Source of the DNA: an uncultured Bacilli bacterium
Lineage (GTDB): Bacteria > Bacillota_I > Bacilli_A > RFN20 > CAG-826
Length of the DNA: 34,582 nucleotides
Direction: 5' to 3'
Assembly: GCA_944376605.1 (NCBI GenBank)
Contig: CALWDE010000008.1
Span: 1 to 34,582 of the forward strand
A program made the translations under genes and the position numbers. Position 1 is the first letter of the stretch. Every line of letters starts with the position of its first letter. The notes under the pieces are model-generated. The model did not search any database, was not told where the DNA came from, and worked only from the letters and a program-made list of their open reading frames with translations. Positions 22,499 through 29,730 of this stretch are shown piece after piece.

Positions 22499-22527
22499 AA
22501 TATACGCGCATTATTAAGAAGAAGCAA
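22499..22527 (-). promoter_or_regulatory. Promoter for rplS
   Basis: TATATT (22504-22499) is preceded at 17 nt by TTGCTT (22527-22522) on the minus strand. The -35 has only the TTG conserved. Position and the downstream leader support it. Confidence 0.5.
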
Positions 22528-22545
22528 CTTTTTCTTCATTTATAT

Positions 22546-22569
22546 CTGTCAAGCAAAAACACTTGACAG
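22546..22569. repeat. Perfect inverted repeat over the rpsP -35
   Basis: CTGTCAAG (22546-22553) and CTTGACAG (22562-22569) are perfect 8-bp arms with an 8-nt spacer. The right arm contains the TTGACA of the rpsP promoter, and the left arm has TTGACA on the other strand. It is placed between divergent rplS and rpsP, so it may be an operator or simply paired -35 elements. Confidence 0.6.
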
Positions 22570-22591
22570 CATGATTAGAAAAGTTCATATT
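22563..22591 (+). promoter_or_regulatory. Promoter for rpsP-khpA-rimM-trmD
   Basis: A perfect TTGACA (22563-22568), 17 nt, then CATATT (22586-22591, 4 of 6). The predicted start is near 22598, giving a short leader with AAGGAG 8 nt before the rpsP ATG. Confidence 0.8.
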
Positions 22592-22616
22592 ACTGCCCGG
22601 AAAAGGAGAAATCACT

Positions 22617-22892
22617 ATGTCAGTAAAGATTAGATTAACCCGTATTGGCCGCCACAAGGATCCTTTCTTCCGTATTGTTGCAGCCGATTCTCGTTCTCCT
22701 CGTGATGGACGTATCATCGAACAAATTGGTACTTATGACCCAGCTTTAGGTGTTTCTGCCGCCAATATCGACGAAGAAAAGGCCTTAAAGTGGCTTCGCA
22801 GCGGTGCCATTCCTTCTGATTCGGTTCGTGCTATGTTATCCGATAAGGGAATTATGCAAAAGTTTGCTGCAGAAAAGGTTAAAAAGAACTAA
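22617..22892 (+). CDS. rpsP: 30S ribosomal protein S16
   Basis: S16 stabilises the body of the small subunit. At 91 residues it is standard length, with [40 protein letters not shown] (3-42) as the family signature. The ribosome-binding site AAGGAG is well spaced. The stop codon overlaps the khpA start (TAATG). It heads the only plus-strand housekeeping operon in the window. Confidence 0.98.
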   Translation: MSVKIRLTRIGRHKDPFFRIVAADSRSPRDGRIIEQIGTYDPALGVSAANIDEEKALKWLRSGAIPSDSVRAMLSDKGIMQKFAAEKVKKN

Positions 22893-23167
22893 TGGCGGAT
22901 TATATCAAGGCTATCGAAAGCCTTATTAAACCAATGGTGGAGCATCCCGACACGATTATTATTCGGGAAATGCCTTCTACTTCTGAACGCGACCTCACCA
23001 TCCTAATTTGTGCAGATGACGGGGACACAAAGCGGCTTATTGGAAAACATGGGGTTGTCGCCAATGCCTTACGTGAAGTTGTTCGCGTTGGCAGTAAAGC
23101 GGAAAATTCCCAAATCCGTATTCACCTCAAGTTTGAAAGCTTTGAGGAGGAAGGAGAGAACGCCTAA
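22892..23167 (+). CDS. khpA: KH-domain RNA-binding protein KhpA (YlqC family)
   Basis: A small single-KH protein (91 residues) that binds RNA, often with KhpB, and affects cell size and translation in several Firmicutes. The GxxG loop is GKHG at 51-54 within DTKRLIGKHGVVANALREVVRV. It begins inside the rpsP stop codon, indicating translational coupling. Its last codons and stop lie inside a terminator hairpin. rpsP-khpA-rimM-trmD is a typical Bacilli order. Confidence 0.94.
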   Translation: MADYIKAIESLIKPMVEHPDTIIIREMPSTSERDLTILICADDGDTKRLIGKHGVVANALREVVRVGSKAENSQIRIHLKFESFEEEGENA

Positions 23168-23182
23168 CAAGGCGTTCTTTTT
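23158..23182 (+). terminator. Intrinsic terminator/attenuator between khpA and rimM
   Basis: GAACGCC-TAACAA-GGCGTTC is a perfect 7-bp stem followed at once by TTTTT. It includes the khpA stop codon. The rimM ATG is only 3 nt beyond the T run, so rimM-trmD can be expressed from this promoter only by read-through. Confidence 0.85.
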
Positions 23183-23185
23183 GAC

Positions 23186-23701
23186 ATGGAAGACTGGATC
23201 AAAGTTGCAGAGCTAGGAAAACCTTTTGCTTTAAAAGGAGAAATCAAAGCTATTTCGTATACTTCTTTCCCGGAAGAGCGATTTCAAACTGGGAGAAGTT
23301 TTTTACTAAAAAAAGAGGAAGAAAAAGAAGGCATTATTCTTACCTTAGAAAGCTTTCGCGAATTACCAAACTCTCTTCTTTTATCTTTTAAAGAAATTCA
23401 ATCTCCTGAAGAAGCAGAAAAGTATCGTGGCTACTCGCTCTACATCAAAAAAGAAGAGGCTCCCCTTCCTGAAGGCTATTACCGACTAGAAGATTTAAAA
23501 GGTCTAACCGTTTTTGATCAAAACAACGAAGAAATTGGCTCAGTGATAGACACCATGCAAAACGCCCCAACGTTAAATCTTGTTGCAAAAGCAAAAGATG
23601 GTCACCGCTTTATGGTGCCTTTTATTGATAAAAAGTTCATCTTAGATATTGATTTAGAAAAGAAAACAATTCATATCAATGTCATCCCAGGCTTACTATG
23701 A
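23186..23701 (+). CDS. rimM: Ribosome maturation factor RimM
   Basis: It assists assembly of the 30S head and binds S19. 171 residues: an N-terminal RimM barrel (WIKVAELGKPFALKGEIKAIS, 4-24; YRGYSLYIKKEE near 86-97) and a C-terminal PRC-barrel (YYRLEDLKGLTVFDQNNEEIGSVIDTMQNAP; MVPFIDKKFILDIDLEKKTIHI). The start fits the family, but no Shine-Dalgarno precedes it, because the terminator T run occupies that space. The stop overlaps trmD as ATGA. Confidence 0.95.
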   Translation: MEDWIKVAELGKPFALKGEIKAISYTSFPEERFQTGRSFLLKKEEEKEGIILTLESFRELPNSLLLSFKEIQSPEEAEKYRGYSLYIKKEEAPLPEGYYRLEDLKGLTVFDQNNEEIGSVIDTMQNAPTLNLVAKAKDGHRFMVPFIDKKFILDIDLEKKTIHINVIPGLL

Positions 23702-24474
23702 AAATTCAAGTTCTCACACTATTTCCTGCCATGTTTGAAGGCTTTTGTTCCCAAAGCATCATCAAACGTGCTATTGGCAAAGGCGTTGTTGATTTTTCCA
23801 CGTTAAATATTCGTGATTTTACAAAAGATAAATATGGCAGAGTAGACACTCCTCCTATTGGAGGCGGAGCAGGACTTATTGAAAAAGTTCAGCCGATTGT
23901 GGATGCTTTAAAAGAAGCAAAAAAGCGTTCTCCAAACGCAAAAGTTCTTCTTTTTAGCCCAAGAGGAGAAACCTTTCAAGAAAAGAAAGCGAAGCAGTTA
24001 TCCAAAGAAGAAGGACTCATTCTTATTTGTGGGCACTATGAAGGAGTAGATGAACGCGTTAATGAATACGTCGATGAATTACTTTCTATTGGCGACTATA
24101 TTTTAACGGGAGGAGAAATACCGGCGATGGCCGTATCAGATGCGGTAATCCGTTTACTAGATGGTGCTATTGCAGAAGATTCTCTAAAAGACGAAAGTTT
24201 TAACGATAATTTATTAGAATATCCTCAATATACAGAGCCCTACGCTTATGAAGGAAAAACCGTTCCAGATCTGCTCTACTCTGGTAATCACGAAGCGATT
24301 CGCAAATGGCGAAGAAGAGAAGCCTTACTCTTAACAAAAAAGCATCGTCCTGACCTATTTTCAAAACTTACTTTATCAAAAGAAGACAAAAAACTTCTAG
24401 AAGAAGAAAAGCCCGCAAAATGGGAATTAGAAGCAATGGAGAAAGGGAAAAAATTTCTCCATCATAAAGATTAA
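23698..24474 (+). CDS. trmD: tRNA (guanine-N1)-methyltransferase
   Basis: It methylates G37 of tRNAs reading codons that begin with C, using S-adenosylmethionine, and prevents +1 frameshifting. 258 residues with the SPOUT trefoil-knot blocks LFSPRGETFQEKKAKQL, LICGHYEGVDERV and ELLSIGDYILTGGEIPAMAVSDAVIRLL, then LEYPQYTEP and LLYSGNHEAIRKWRRREAL. The usual GGGxGM segment reads GGGAGLI. It starts by ATGA overlap with rimM. The proline and arginine tRNAs seen in this window (anticodons CGG and CCT) are of interest as possible substrates. Confidence 0.97.
   Translation: MKIQVLTLFPAMFEGFCSQSIIKRAIGKGVVDFSTLNIRDFTKDKYGRVDTPPIGGGAGLIEKVQPIVDALKEAKKRSPNAKVLLFSPRGETFQEKKAKQLSKEEGLILICGHYEGVDERVNEYVDELLSIGDYILTGGEIPAMAVSDAVIRLLDGAIAEDSLKDESFNDNLLEYPQYTEPYAYEGKTVPDLLYSGNHEAIRKWRRREALLLTKKHRPDLFSKLTLSKEDKKLLEEEKPAKWELEAMEKGKKFLHHKD
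24436..24462. repeat. 9-bp inverted repeat at the trmD 3' end
   Basis: ATGGAGAAA (24436-24444) and TTTCTCCAT (24454-24462) pair perfectly around a 9-nt loop, within the last codons of trmD. There is no T run after it. It lies at the trmD/hydrolase convergence. Confidence 0.4.
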
Positions 24475-24484
24475 AACTTCATTA

Positions 24485-25369
24485 TCACTGCAAATACGGC
24501 ATTAAATATTCAATTTCGTCCTTTGTTGCTTCTCTTGCTTCTTTTAAAGCCATATTGCAAGGGAAGACGTGATCAAGAGGAGAGGTTTCCCCAACATATA
24601 ACTTAAATTTGTGGGTAATCCCCTCTTTTTTCATTTGTTCATCCATTGCAATGTTATCGTCTTTTAGAAAATCATTGTCACCAGTGATCATATAAATAGG
24701 AGGTAGCTCTTTTGACAAGAATCTTTTAGGGTCCAGACTAACATCTTCCTTTAAAGCAGTTTGTAACATTTCAGTAATCTCGTTTTTTAAATTTAAATCA
24801 CGGAATGTTGCGCAGTTTAAACCGATCCCTTTAATCACTAAAGGACAGGCAAAAGGCACTTTCATCAAAGCTTTTAAAAGAGGGTTCACACATATTTCTG
24901 TGTAATGAAGAGCAAGATGTCCGCCTGCGCTATCTCCAAAAAGAAGAACGCGGTTTTTATCTAAGTGATATTTCTCCCCCTCTTTTAGAAGCCATTCACA
25001 CGCTTCATCTAGCGCAAGAAGCTGACGAGGGTAAGGATTTTCTGGCGCAAGAGGATAACTATAAACAAGCACTGCAAAGCCTTGTTTTGCTAAATATCTT
25101 CCATAAAGATAATAGGTTTCTTTTGTCCCGTAATACCATCCTCCGCCATGGACAACAATAATGGTAGGAAGAAGGCCTTCGCTTCCTTCAGGAAAATGAA
25201 CGTCTGCTAAACCATATTTTCCAGGAAAAGAAGAGTAACGAATGTTACAAACACTAGAAACTCCAGTGATTTCTCCAATTTTGGCATCGCGAGCGTCGTC
25301 GCCTTTTTTAATTTCTTTTCTGCTTTTCTTTGCCGAATAAAGCAAAGCCATTTTTTTAAAAATATTCAT
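24485..25369 (-). CDS. Alpha/beta hydrolase, esterase/lipase of the HSL type
   Basis: 294 residues with the hormone-sensitive-lipase style fold. The oxyanion motif HGGGWYYG is at 74-81, the nucleophile elbow GDSAGG at 145-150 (S147), and the probable acid is in TGDNDFLKDDN. The histidine is in PLDHVFP near the C-terminus. The N-terminus is short and basic-amphipathic (MNIFKKMALLYSAKK) with no clear signal peptide, so it is probably cytoplasmic or membrane-associated. The substrate is unknown; acyl or acetyl esters are likely by family. It starts by ATGA overlap with ffh, so it is the last gene of the ffh operon, an unusual position. It ends 10 nt from convergent trmD. Confidence 0.85.
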   Translation of the reverse strand: MNIFKKMALLYSAKKSRKEIKKGDDARDAKIGEITGVSSVCNIRYSSFPGKYGLADVHFPEGSEGLLPTIIVVHGGGWYYGTKETYYLYGRYLAKQGFAVLVYSYPLAPENPYPRQLLALDEACEWLLKEGEKYHLDKNRVLLFGDSAGGHLALHYTEICVNPLLKALMKVPFACPLVIKGIGLNCATFRDLNLKNEITEMLQTALKEDVSLDPKRFLSKELPPIYMITGDNDFLKDDNIAMDEQMKKEGITHKFKLYVGETSPLDHVFPCNMALKEAREATKDEIEYLMPYLQ

Positions 25370-26706
25370 CGCCGAAACCCTCCAAATCCAGGGGGTAATC
25401 CCCCGCCTTTCATCGACTTCATCTGCTTCATCATATCACGTGTGCGTTCATATTTCTTTAGCACTCGATTCACATCCGCGTTTGTCATTCCTGATCCTTT
25501 TGCAATACGCATCTTCCGTGAATTTTTTAAACATTCAGGATGCTTTCTTTCATAAGGAGTCATGGAATTGATGATGTTTTCAAACACCTTCATTTCTTTT
25601 TCAGCAGAACTTTTTTGTTCTTCTGTTAAAGAAGGCATCCCAGGAATCATTTTCATAATCGATCCTAACGAGCCAAGCCGTTGCACCATTTTCATTTGAT
25701 GCACCATATCTTCTAAAGTGAAGTCTCCTTGTAAAAGTTTTCTTCCTTCCCGTTCTGCTTCTTTTTCGTCAATTACTTCTTTGGCTTTTTCTACCAAAGA
25801 AACCACATCTCCCATACCTAAAATGCGGTCTGCCATGCGGTCAGGATAAAATTCTTCTAAAGCGTCTAGTTTTTCTCCTGTACCCACAAACTTAATGGGA
25901 AGACCAGAAATATACTTAATAGAAAGAGCCGAACCACCTTTCGCATCCCCATCTAATTTCGACATGATAACGCCCGATAAAGGAACTTGTTCGTGGAAAG
26001 CTTTTGCCACATTAACAGCATCTTGTCCTGCCATAGCGTCCACAAGAAGCAAGGACTCTTCTGGATGCACTTCATCAATGATGTTTTGTAATTCTTTCAT
26101 GAGTAATTCATCAATCTGAAGACGGCCTGCTGTATCTAAAATAAGGACATCATATTTTTCATTTTCGGCCTTTTCTTTTGCTTTTTGTGCAATGAGCAAA
26201 GGATTGACATTTGTCCCCATTTCAAAAAAATCTACATCAATTTTTTTAGCGATTGCGCCAAGCTGATCTAACGCAGCAGGACGATAAACGTCTAGCCCTG
26301 CAAGAAGTACTTTTTTATGAAGTTTCTCCTTCATTCTTTTGGCAAGTTTACCTGCGGTTGTAGTCTTTCCACTTCCCTGCAAACCCACGAGCATGATTGT
26401 TGTTAATCCTGCTTTTTTATAATGAATTTCTGTCTCTTCGCTTCCTAATAATTCTACAAGTTCATCGTGACAGATTTTAATGAGCATCTCTCCCGGATTT
26501 ACTTTGAGATAAACTTCTTGACCAAGCGCTTTTTTCTTTACTTCTTCCACGAAATTTTTAACTACTTTATAGTTAACATCTGCCTCTAACAAAGCTACGC
26601 GGATTTCCCGTAAAGCATCGGCCATATTTTTTTCATTTAAGGTTGTTTCTCTTCTCATCTTCTTAAAAAGAAGCTGAAATTTTTCACTTAACGATTCAAA
26701 TGCCAT
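25366..26706 (-). CDS. ffh: Signal recognition particle GTPase Ffh (SRP54)
   Basis: It binds signal sequences on nascent chains and, with SRP RNA and FtsY, targets ribosomes to the membrane. 446 residues: N domain (1-~90), G domain with GLQGSGKTTTAGKLA, DTAGRLQ and TKLDGDAKGG, then a methionine-rich M domain with MKMIPGM and GSGMTNADVNRVLKKY, ending in GGGLPPGFGGFRR. AAAGGAG lies 10 nt before the ATG, which overlaps ylxM by 11 nt. No SRP RNA gene was seen in this window. Confidence 0.98.
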   Translation of the reverse strand: MAFESLSEKFQLLFKKMRRETTLNEKNMADALREIRVALLEADVNYKVVKNFVEEVKKKALGQEVYLKVNPGEMLIKICHDELVELLGSEETEIHYKKAGLTTIMLVGLQGSGKTTTAGKLAKRMKEKLHKKVLLAGLDVYRPAALDQLGAIAKKIDVDFFEMGTNVNPLLIAQKAKEKAENEKYDVLILDTAGRLQIDELLMKELQNIIDEVHPEESLLLVDAMAGQDAVNVAKAFHEQVPLSGVIMSKLDGDAKGGSALSIKYISGLPIKFVGTGEKLDALEEFYPDRMADRILGMGDVVSLVEKAKEVIDEKEAEREGRKLLQGDFTLEDMVHQMKMVQRLGSLGSIMKMIPGMPSLTEEQKSSAEKEMKVFENIINSMTPYERKHPECLKNSRKMRIAKGSGMTNADVNRVLKKYERTRDMMKQMKSMKGGGLPPGFGGFRR

Positions 26707-27013
26707 GTTCTAGTAACTCCTTTGCTTTTGCTAAAGACTCTTCACTTCCCTCTTCTAAATAAGAAAGAAGCTTTTTTCTTGTTTCTTCAAAGCGTAAAAC
26801 ACTTTCGATTTCTTCTAAACGAGCTTCCGCTTTATGAAGAGCATCTCCTACCGCGCTGCGCGTAGTATTTCTATCTTCCGATATTTCACCTAACGATAAA
26901 TCTGCTAAATAGTGATCTTCAAAGGCCTCTTGCTGTGTTTTGCTTAGTAAAGGCCCGTATAGATCATAGAGAGCAATTAAGTGTAAGCGATCTGCAATAT
27001 AGTCTTTTTTCAT
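26696..27013 (-). CDS. ylxM: YlxM-family helix-turn-helix protein
   Basis: A 105-residue helical protein with LYGPLLSKTQQEAFEDHYLADLSLGEISEDRNTTRSAVGDALHKAEARLEEIE, a sigma-70 region-4-like helix-turn-helix. YlxM is nearly always placed between ftsY and ffh and has been linked to SRP function in streptococci. Here it overlaps both neighbours (ATGA with ftsY, 11 nt with ffh), which supports a shared role. Confidence 0.92.
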   Translation of the reverse strand: MKKDYIADRLHLIALYDLYGPLLSKTQQEAFEDHYLADLSLGEISEDRNTTRSAVGDALHKAEARLEEIESVLRFEETRKKLLSYLEEGSEESLAKAKELLEHGI

Positions 27014-27996
27014 GCTTCCATTAATAAGGCGTGAAGGTATTCATCTAAATCGAACTCCTTCAAATCTTCCATTTTCTCTCCTAATCCAATAAAGCGTACA
27101 GGCACGCCAAGTTCATCACGAATAGAAAGAATAATTCCTCCCTTACTTGTACCGTCCATCTTCGTAATTACAATCCCAGTTACGTCAGATACTTCTTTAA
27201 AAGCGCGCGCTTGCGATACACCATTTTGCCCAGTTGTAGCGTCAATAACTAAGAAAGTCTCATGCGGAGCACCAGGAATTTCTCGTCCTAATACTTTTTT
27301 CATCTTTCCTAACTCCGCCATAAGATTTGCCTTATTTTGCAGTCGCCCTGCCGTGTCCACAATTAATAAATCCACATGCTCTGCTAATGCTTTCTTCGCC
27401 CCTTCAAAACATAAAGAAGCAGGGTCAGCACCATCTTTACCAAGAACAATTTCTACCCCAAGACGCTCTGCCCAAATAGAAAGTTGTTCTTTTGCTCCAG
27501 CGCGGAAGGTATCCGCAGCAACAAGAAGTACTTTTTTACCCTGTTTGAGAGCACGATAAGCAAGTTTTGCAATGGTTGTGGTTTTTCCAACTCCGTTTAC
27601 CCCTTCCATTAGCAAAACAGTAGGAGAATCTTTTGCGTAATGAATTTCATTGATAACGCCTTCGCCTTTTTCCACATATCCTACAAACATTAAGTCCACT
27701 AACTCTTCTTCTAACACATTAGGATCATGGATATTTTCTTTTTCACTTTTTTCTAAAAGCTCTTCCACCAAACGAAGCGTTAAATCTACCCCCACATCTG
27801 CCTCAATTAAAATTTCTTCAAGTTCCTCAAAATAGGCAGAATCTACTTTTTGATAACGCTTATTGAGTTCTTTTAATTTTCCTGCAAAAGCAGAACGAGA
27901 CTTTGCCATTCCTTGCTGATATAACTTCGTCTCTTCTTTTTTCTCTTCGCTTCTATTTTTGGAAAATTTTTCTTTTAAATAGCGAAATAATCCCAT
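27010..27996 (-). CDS. ftsY: Signal recognition particle receptor FtsY
   Basis: The membrane-associated SRP receptor GTPase. 328 residues: a short basic N-terminus (MGLFRYLKEKFSKNRSEEKK) suited to membrane contact, the N domain, and the G domain with EGVNGVGKTTTIAKLA, VAADTFRAGAKEQL, VDTAGRLQNKANLM and ITKMDGTSKGG, ending in PVRFIGLGEKMEDLKEFD. It lacks the long acidic A domain of E. coli FtsY. GAAGGA lies 6 nt before the ATG, and rnc stops 2 nt earlier. In Bacillus smc lies between rnc and ftsY, but not here. Confidence 0.97.
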   Translation of the reverse strand: MGLFRYLKEKFSKNRSEEKKEETKLYQQGMAKSRSAFAGKLKELNKRYQKVDSAYFEELEEILIEADVGVDLTLRLVEELLEKSEKENIHDPNVLEEELVDLMFVGYVEKGEGVINEIHYAKDSPTVLLMEGVNGVGKTTTIAKLAYRALKQGKKVLLVAADTFRAGAKEQLSIWAERLGVEIVLGKDGADPASLCFEGAKKALAEHVDLLIVDTAGRLQNKANLMAELGKMKKVLGREIPGAPHETFLVIDATTGQNGVSQARAFKEVSDVTGIVITKMDGTSKGGIILSIRDELGVPVRFIGLGEKMEDLKEFDLDEYLHALLMEA

Positions 27997-27998
27997 CT

Positions 27999-28700
27999 TT
28001 AATCCTTCTTTCCTTCCGCAAGTTTGCCAAGAGCGAGACGGGCAGCCATCACTTCGGCTTCTTTTTTACTCTTCCCTGCTCCTCTTCCAAGTTCTTGATC
28101 TTCAAAATAAACGGCTACTTCAAAAGTTTTATCGTGAGCAGGTCCGCTTTCCGATAAAAGACGATAAGTCACAGAATCGCGGTGATCAGCCTGAATAACT
28201 TCTTGCAACTCACTTTTCGGATTATCAGAAGATTTCACTTTCGCTTCGGCAATTTCCTCTTCGATAATGCTGCGAATAAACTCTCTTGCAAAGATAAGTC
28301 CTTGGTCTAAAAGTAAAGCGCCCAAAAAACTTTCAAAAATATCTTCCATCAAAGAATCACTATCTTCTGGTTTTCCTTGATAAGAACTCCCTACCCTGAC
28401 AAGTTGATCTAAGTGTAATTTTCTCGCTAAATTGGCTTCACTTTCTGTACGAATAAAATGCGATTTTAAAGAGGAAAGACCGCCTTGCTGAAGTTCAGGA
28501 TGATGTTGATAACAAAGCTCTGATACGCAAAAACCCATTAAAGAATCCCCTAAAAACTCGAGACGTTCATAATCTTGGTGCTTTGTTTTTGCGCTTCCAT
28601 TGACGGAGCTATGAGTAAAAGCAAGCTCATAAAGAGCAATATTCTTTTCGCGCGGATAAATTCCTAAGGCATGTAAACTAGTGAGTAAATTATTCGGCAT
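27999..28700 (-). CDS. rnc: Ribonuclease III
   Basis: It cleaves double-stranded RNA in rRNA processing and decay. 233 residues: a catalytic domain with the signature YERLEFLGDSLMGFCVSEL (44-62) and the second acidic cluster EDIFESFLGALLLDQG, then a C-terminal dsRNA-binding domain (NPKSELQEVIQADHRDSVTYRLL, GRGAGKSKKEAEVMAARLAL). It overlaps plsX by 11 nt. No acpP gene lies between plsX and rnc, in contrast with Bacillus. Confidence 0.97.
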   Translation of the reverse strand: MPNNLLTSLHALGIYPREKNIALYELAFTHSSVNGSAKTKHQDYERLEFLGDSLMGFCVSELCYQHHPELQQGGLSSLKSHFIRTESEANLARKLHLDQLVRVGSSYQGKPEDSDSLMEDIFESFLGALLLDQGLIFAREFIRSIIEEEIAEAKVKSSDNPKSELQEVIQADHRDSVTYRLLSESGPAHDKTFEVAVYFEDQELGRGAGKSKKEAEVMAARLALGKLAEGKKD

Positions 28701-29676
28701 GCTGAAGTCCTTTAATGATTTCCTCTAACGCTTTGCCATCAGCCAAAGAGCTTGCAAGAGCAATCGCGTTTTTAAAAGCATAAGCGTCAGAAGCACCATG
28801 CGCCTTTACAGCGATGGAATTCACGCCTAGAAGTAATGCTCCTCCTATTGCCCCAGGATCCATTTGGCTTTTAAGAGAAGAAATCCCTTTCTTGGCAAAT
28901 AAATAACCAAGTTTAGAAGAAAAAGAAGACAAGAATGCTTTCTTCAAAAGATGCCCCATTGCTTTGGCTGCCCCTTCTGTGGACTTTAAAAGAATATTTC
29001 CAGAGAAGCCGTCTGTTACAACAACATCTGCTTCCCCTTCTAAAATATCTTTTCCTTCCACGTTCCCAATAAAAGTGTAATAAGGCGAAACTTCCTTTTT
29101 TAATAAAGCGAAAGTAGATTTTCCTTCAGGCGAACCTTTCCCGTCTTCTACCCCATTAGAAAGTAAACCTACCTTAGGAAGGTTTACCTTATAGGCTACT
29201 TTTTGATAAATCGCACCCATTAAAGCAAATTGAGCCATTTCTTCAGGAGAATTCTCATTATTTGCCCCGATATCTAGCACAACAACATGACTATTTTTCT
29301 TAAAGTTAGGAAAGCATGCTGCTAAAGCAGGACGTAGCACGCCTGGCGCCTTTTTTAAAATCAAAGAAGCACTTGATAAAAATGCCCCAGTGCCTCCAGC
29401 AGAGACAACGCCTTGATAACCTCTCTCCTTTACCGCAAAAACTGCCTTTGTCATGGAACTCTCTTTTTTTCTCATAACATCAAGAGGACCAGCATCCATA
29501 GGAAGAACATCTTGCGCATCGAGAATTTCTACATCCTTCATGTCGCTTAACTCTTCTTTTTTGCCAACAAGAAGCAATTTAGCGTCTGGATGTTCTGCTA
29601 AAAAAAGACGCACCCCTTCTTTTGCCATATTGACCCCTAAATCGGAGCCCATCATATCAATTACTAGTTTTGCCAT
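28690..29676 (-). CDS. plsX: Phosphate acyltransferase PlsX
   Basis: It makes acyl-phosphate from acyl-ACP (or reverses that reaction with FakB-derived acyl-phosphate), feeding PlsY in phospholipid synthesis. 328 residues, with LVIDMMGSDLG at the N-terminus (usually DAMGGD), VSAGGTGAFLSSASLIL, LDIGANNENSPEEMAQFALMG, GLLSNGVEDGKGSPEGK, FIGNVEGKDILEGEADVVVTDGFSGNILLKSTEG and the C-terminal LGVNSIAVKAHGASDAYAFKNAI. A GCGAGG site precedes the ATG. Lying near fakA, it fits use of exogenous fatty acids. Confidence 0.96.
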   Translation of the reverse strand: MAKLVIDMMGSDLGVNMAKEGVRLFLAEHPDAKLLLVGKKEELSDMKDVEILDAQDVLPMDAGPLDVMRKKESSMTKAVFAVKERGYQGVVSAGGTGAFLSSASLILKKAPGVLRPALAACFPNFKKNSHVVVLDIGANNENSPEEMAQFALMGAIYQKVAYKVNLPKVGLLSNGVEDGKGSPEGKSTFALLKKEVSPYYTFIGNVEGKDILEGEADVVVTDGFSGNILLKSTEGAAKAMGHLLKKAFLSSFSSKLGYLFAKKGISSLKSQMDPGAIGGALLLGVNSIAVKAHGASDAYAFKNAIALASSLADGKALEEIIKGLQHAE

Positions 29677-29711
29677 ATATTACCTCGCTAAAAGTATAAA
29701 CCATTCTTAAA

Positions 29712-29730
29712 CTCCTCTCTATGAGAGGAG
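29712..29730 (-). terminator. Hairpin at the recG stop, weak terminator candidate
   Basis: CTCCTCTC and GAGAGGAG form a perfect 8-bp stem with a 3-nt loop on the minus strand, overlapping the recG stop codon. Only TTT follows, so termination is probably partial. A TATACT box (29698-29693) then precedes plsX. Confidence 0.4.
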
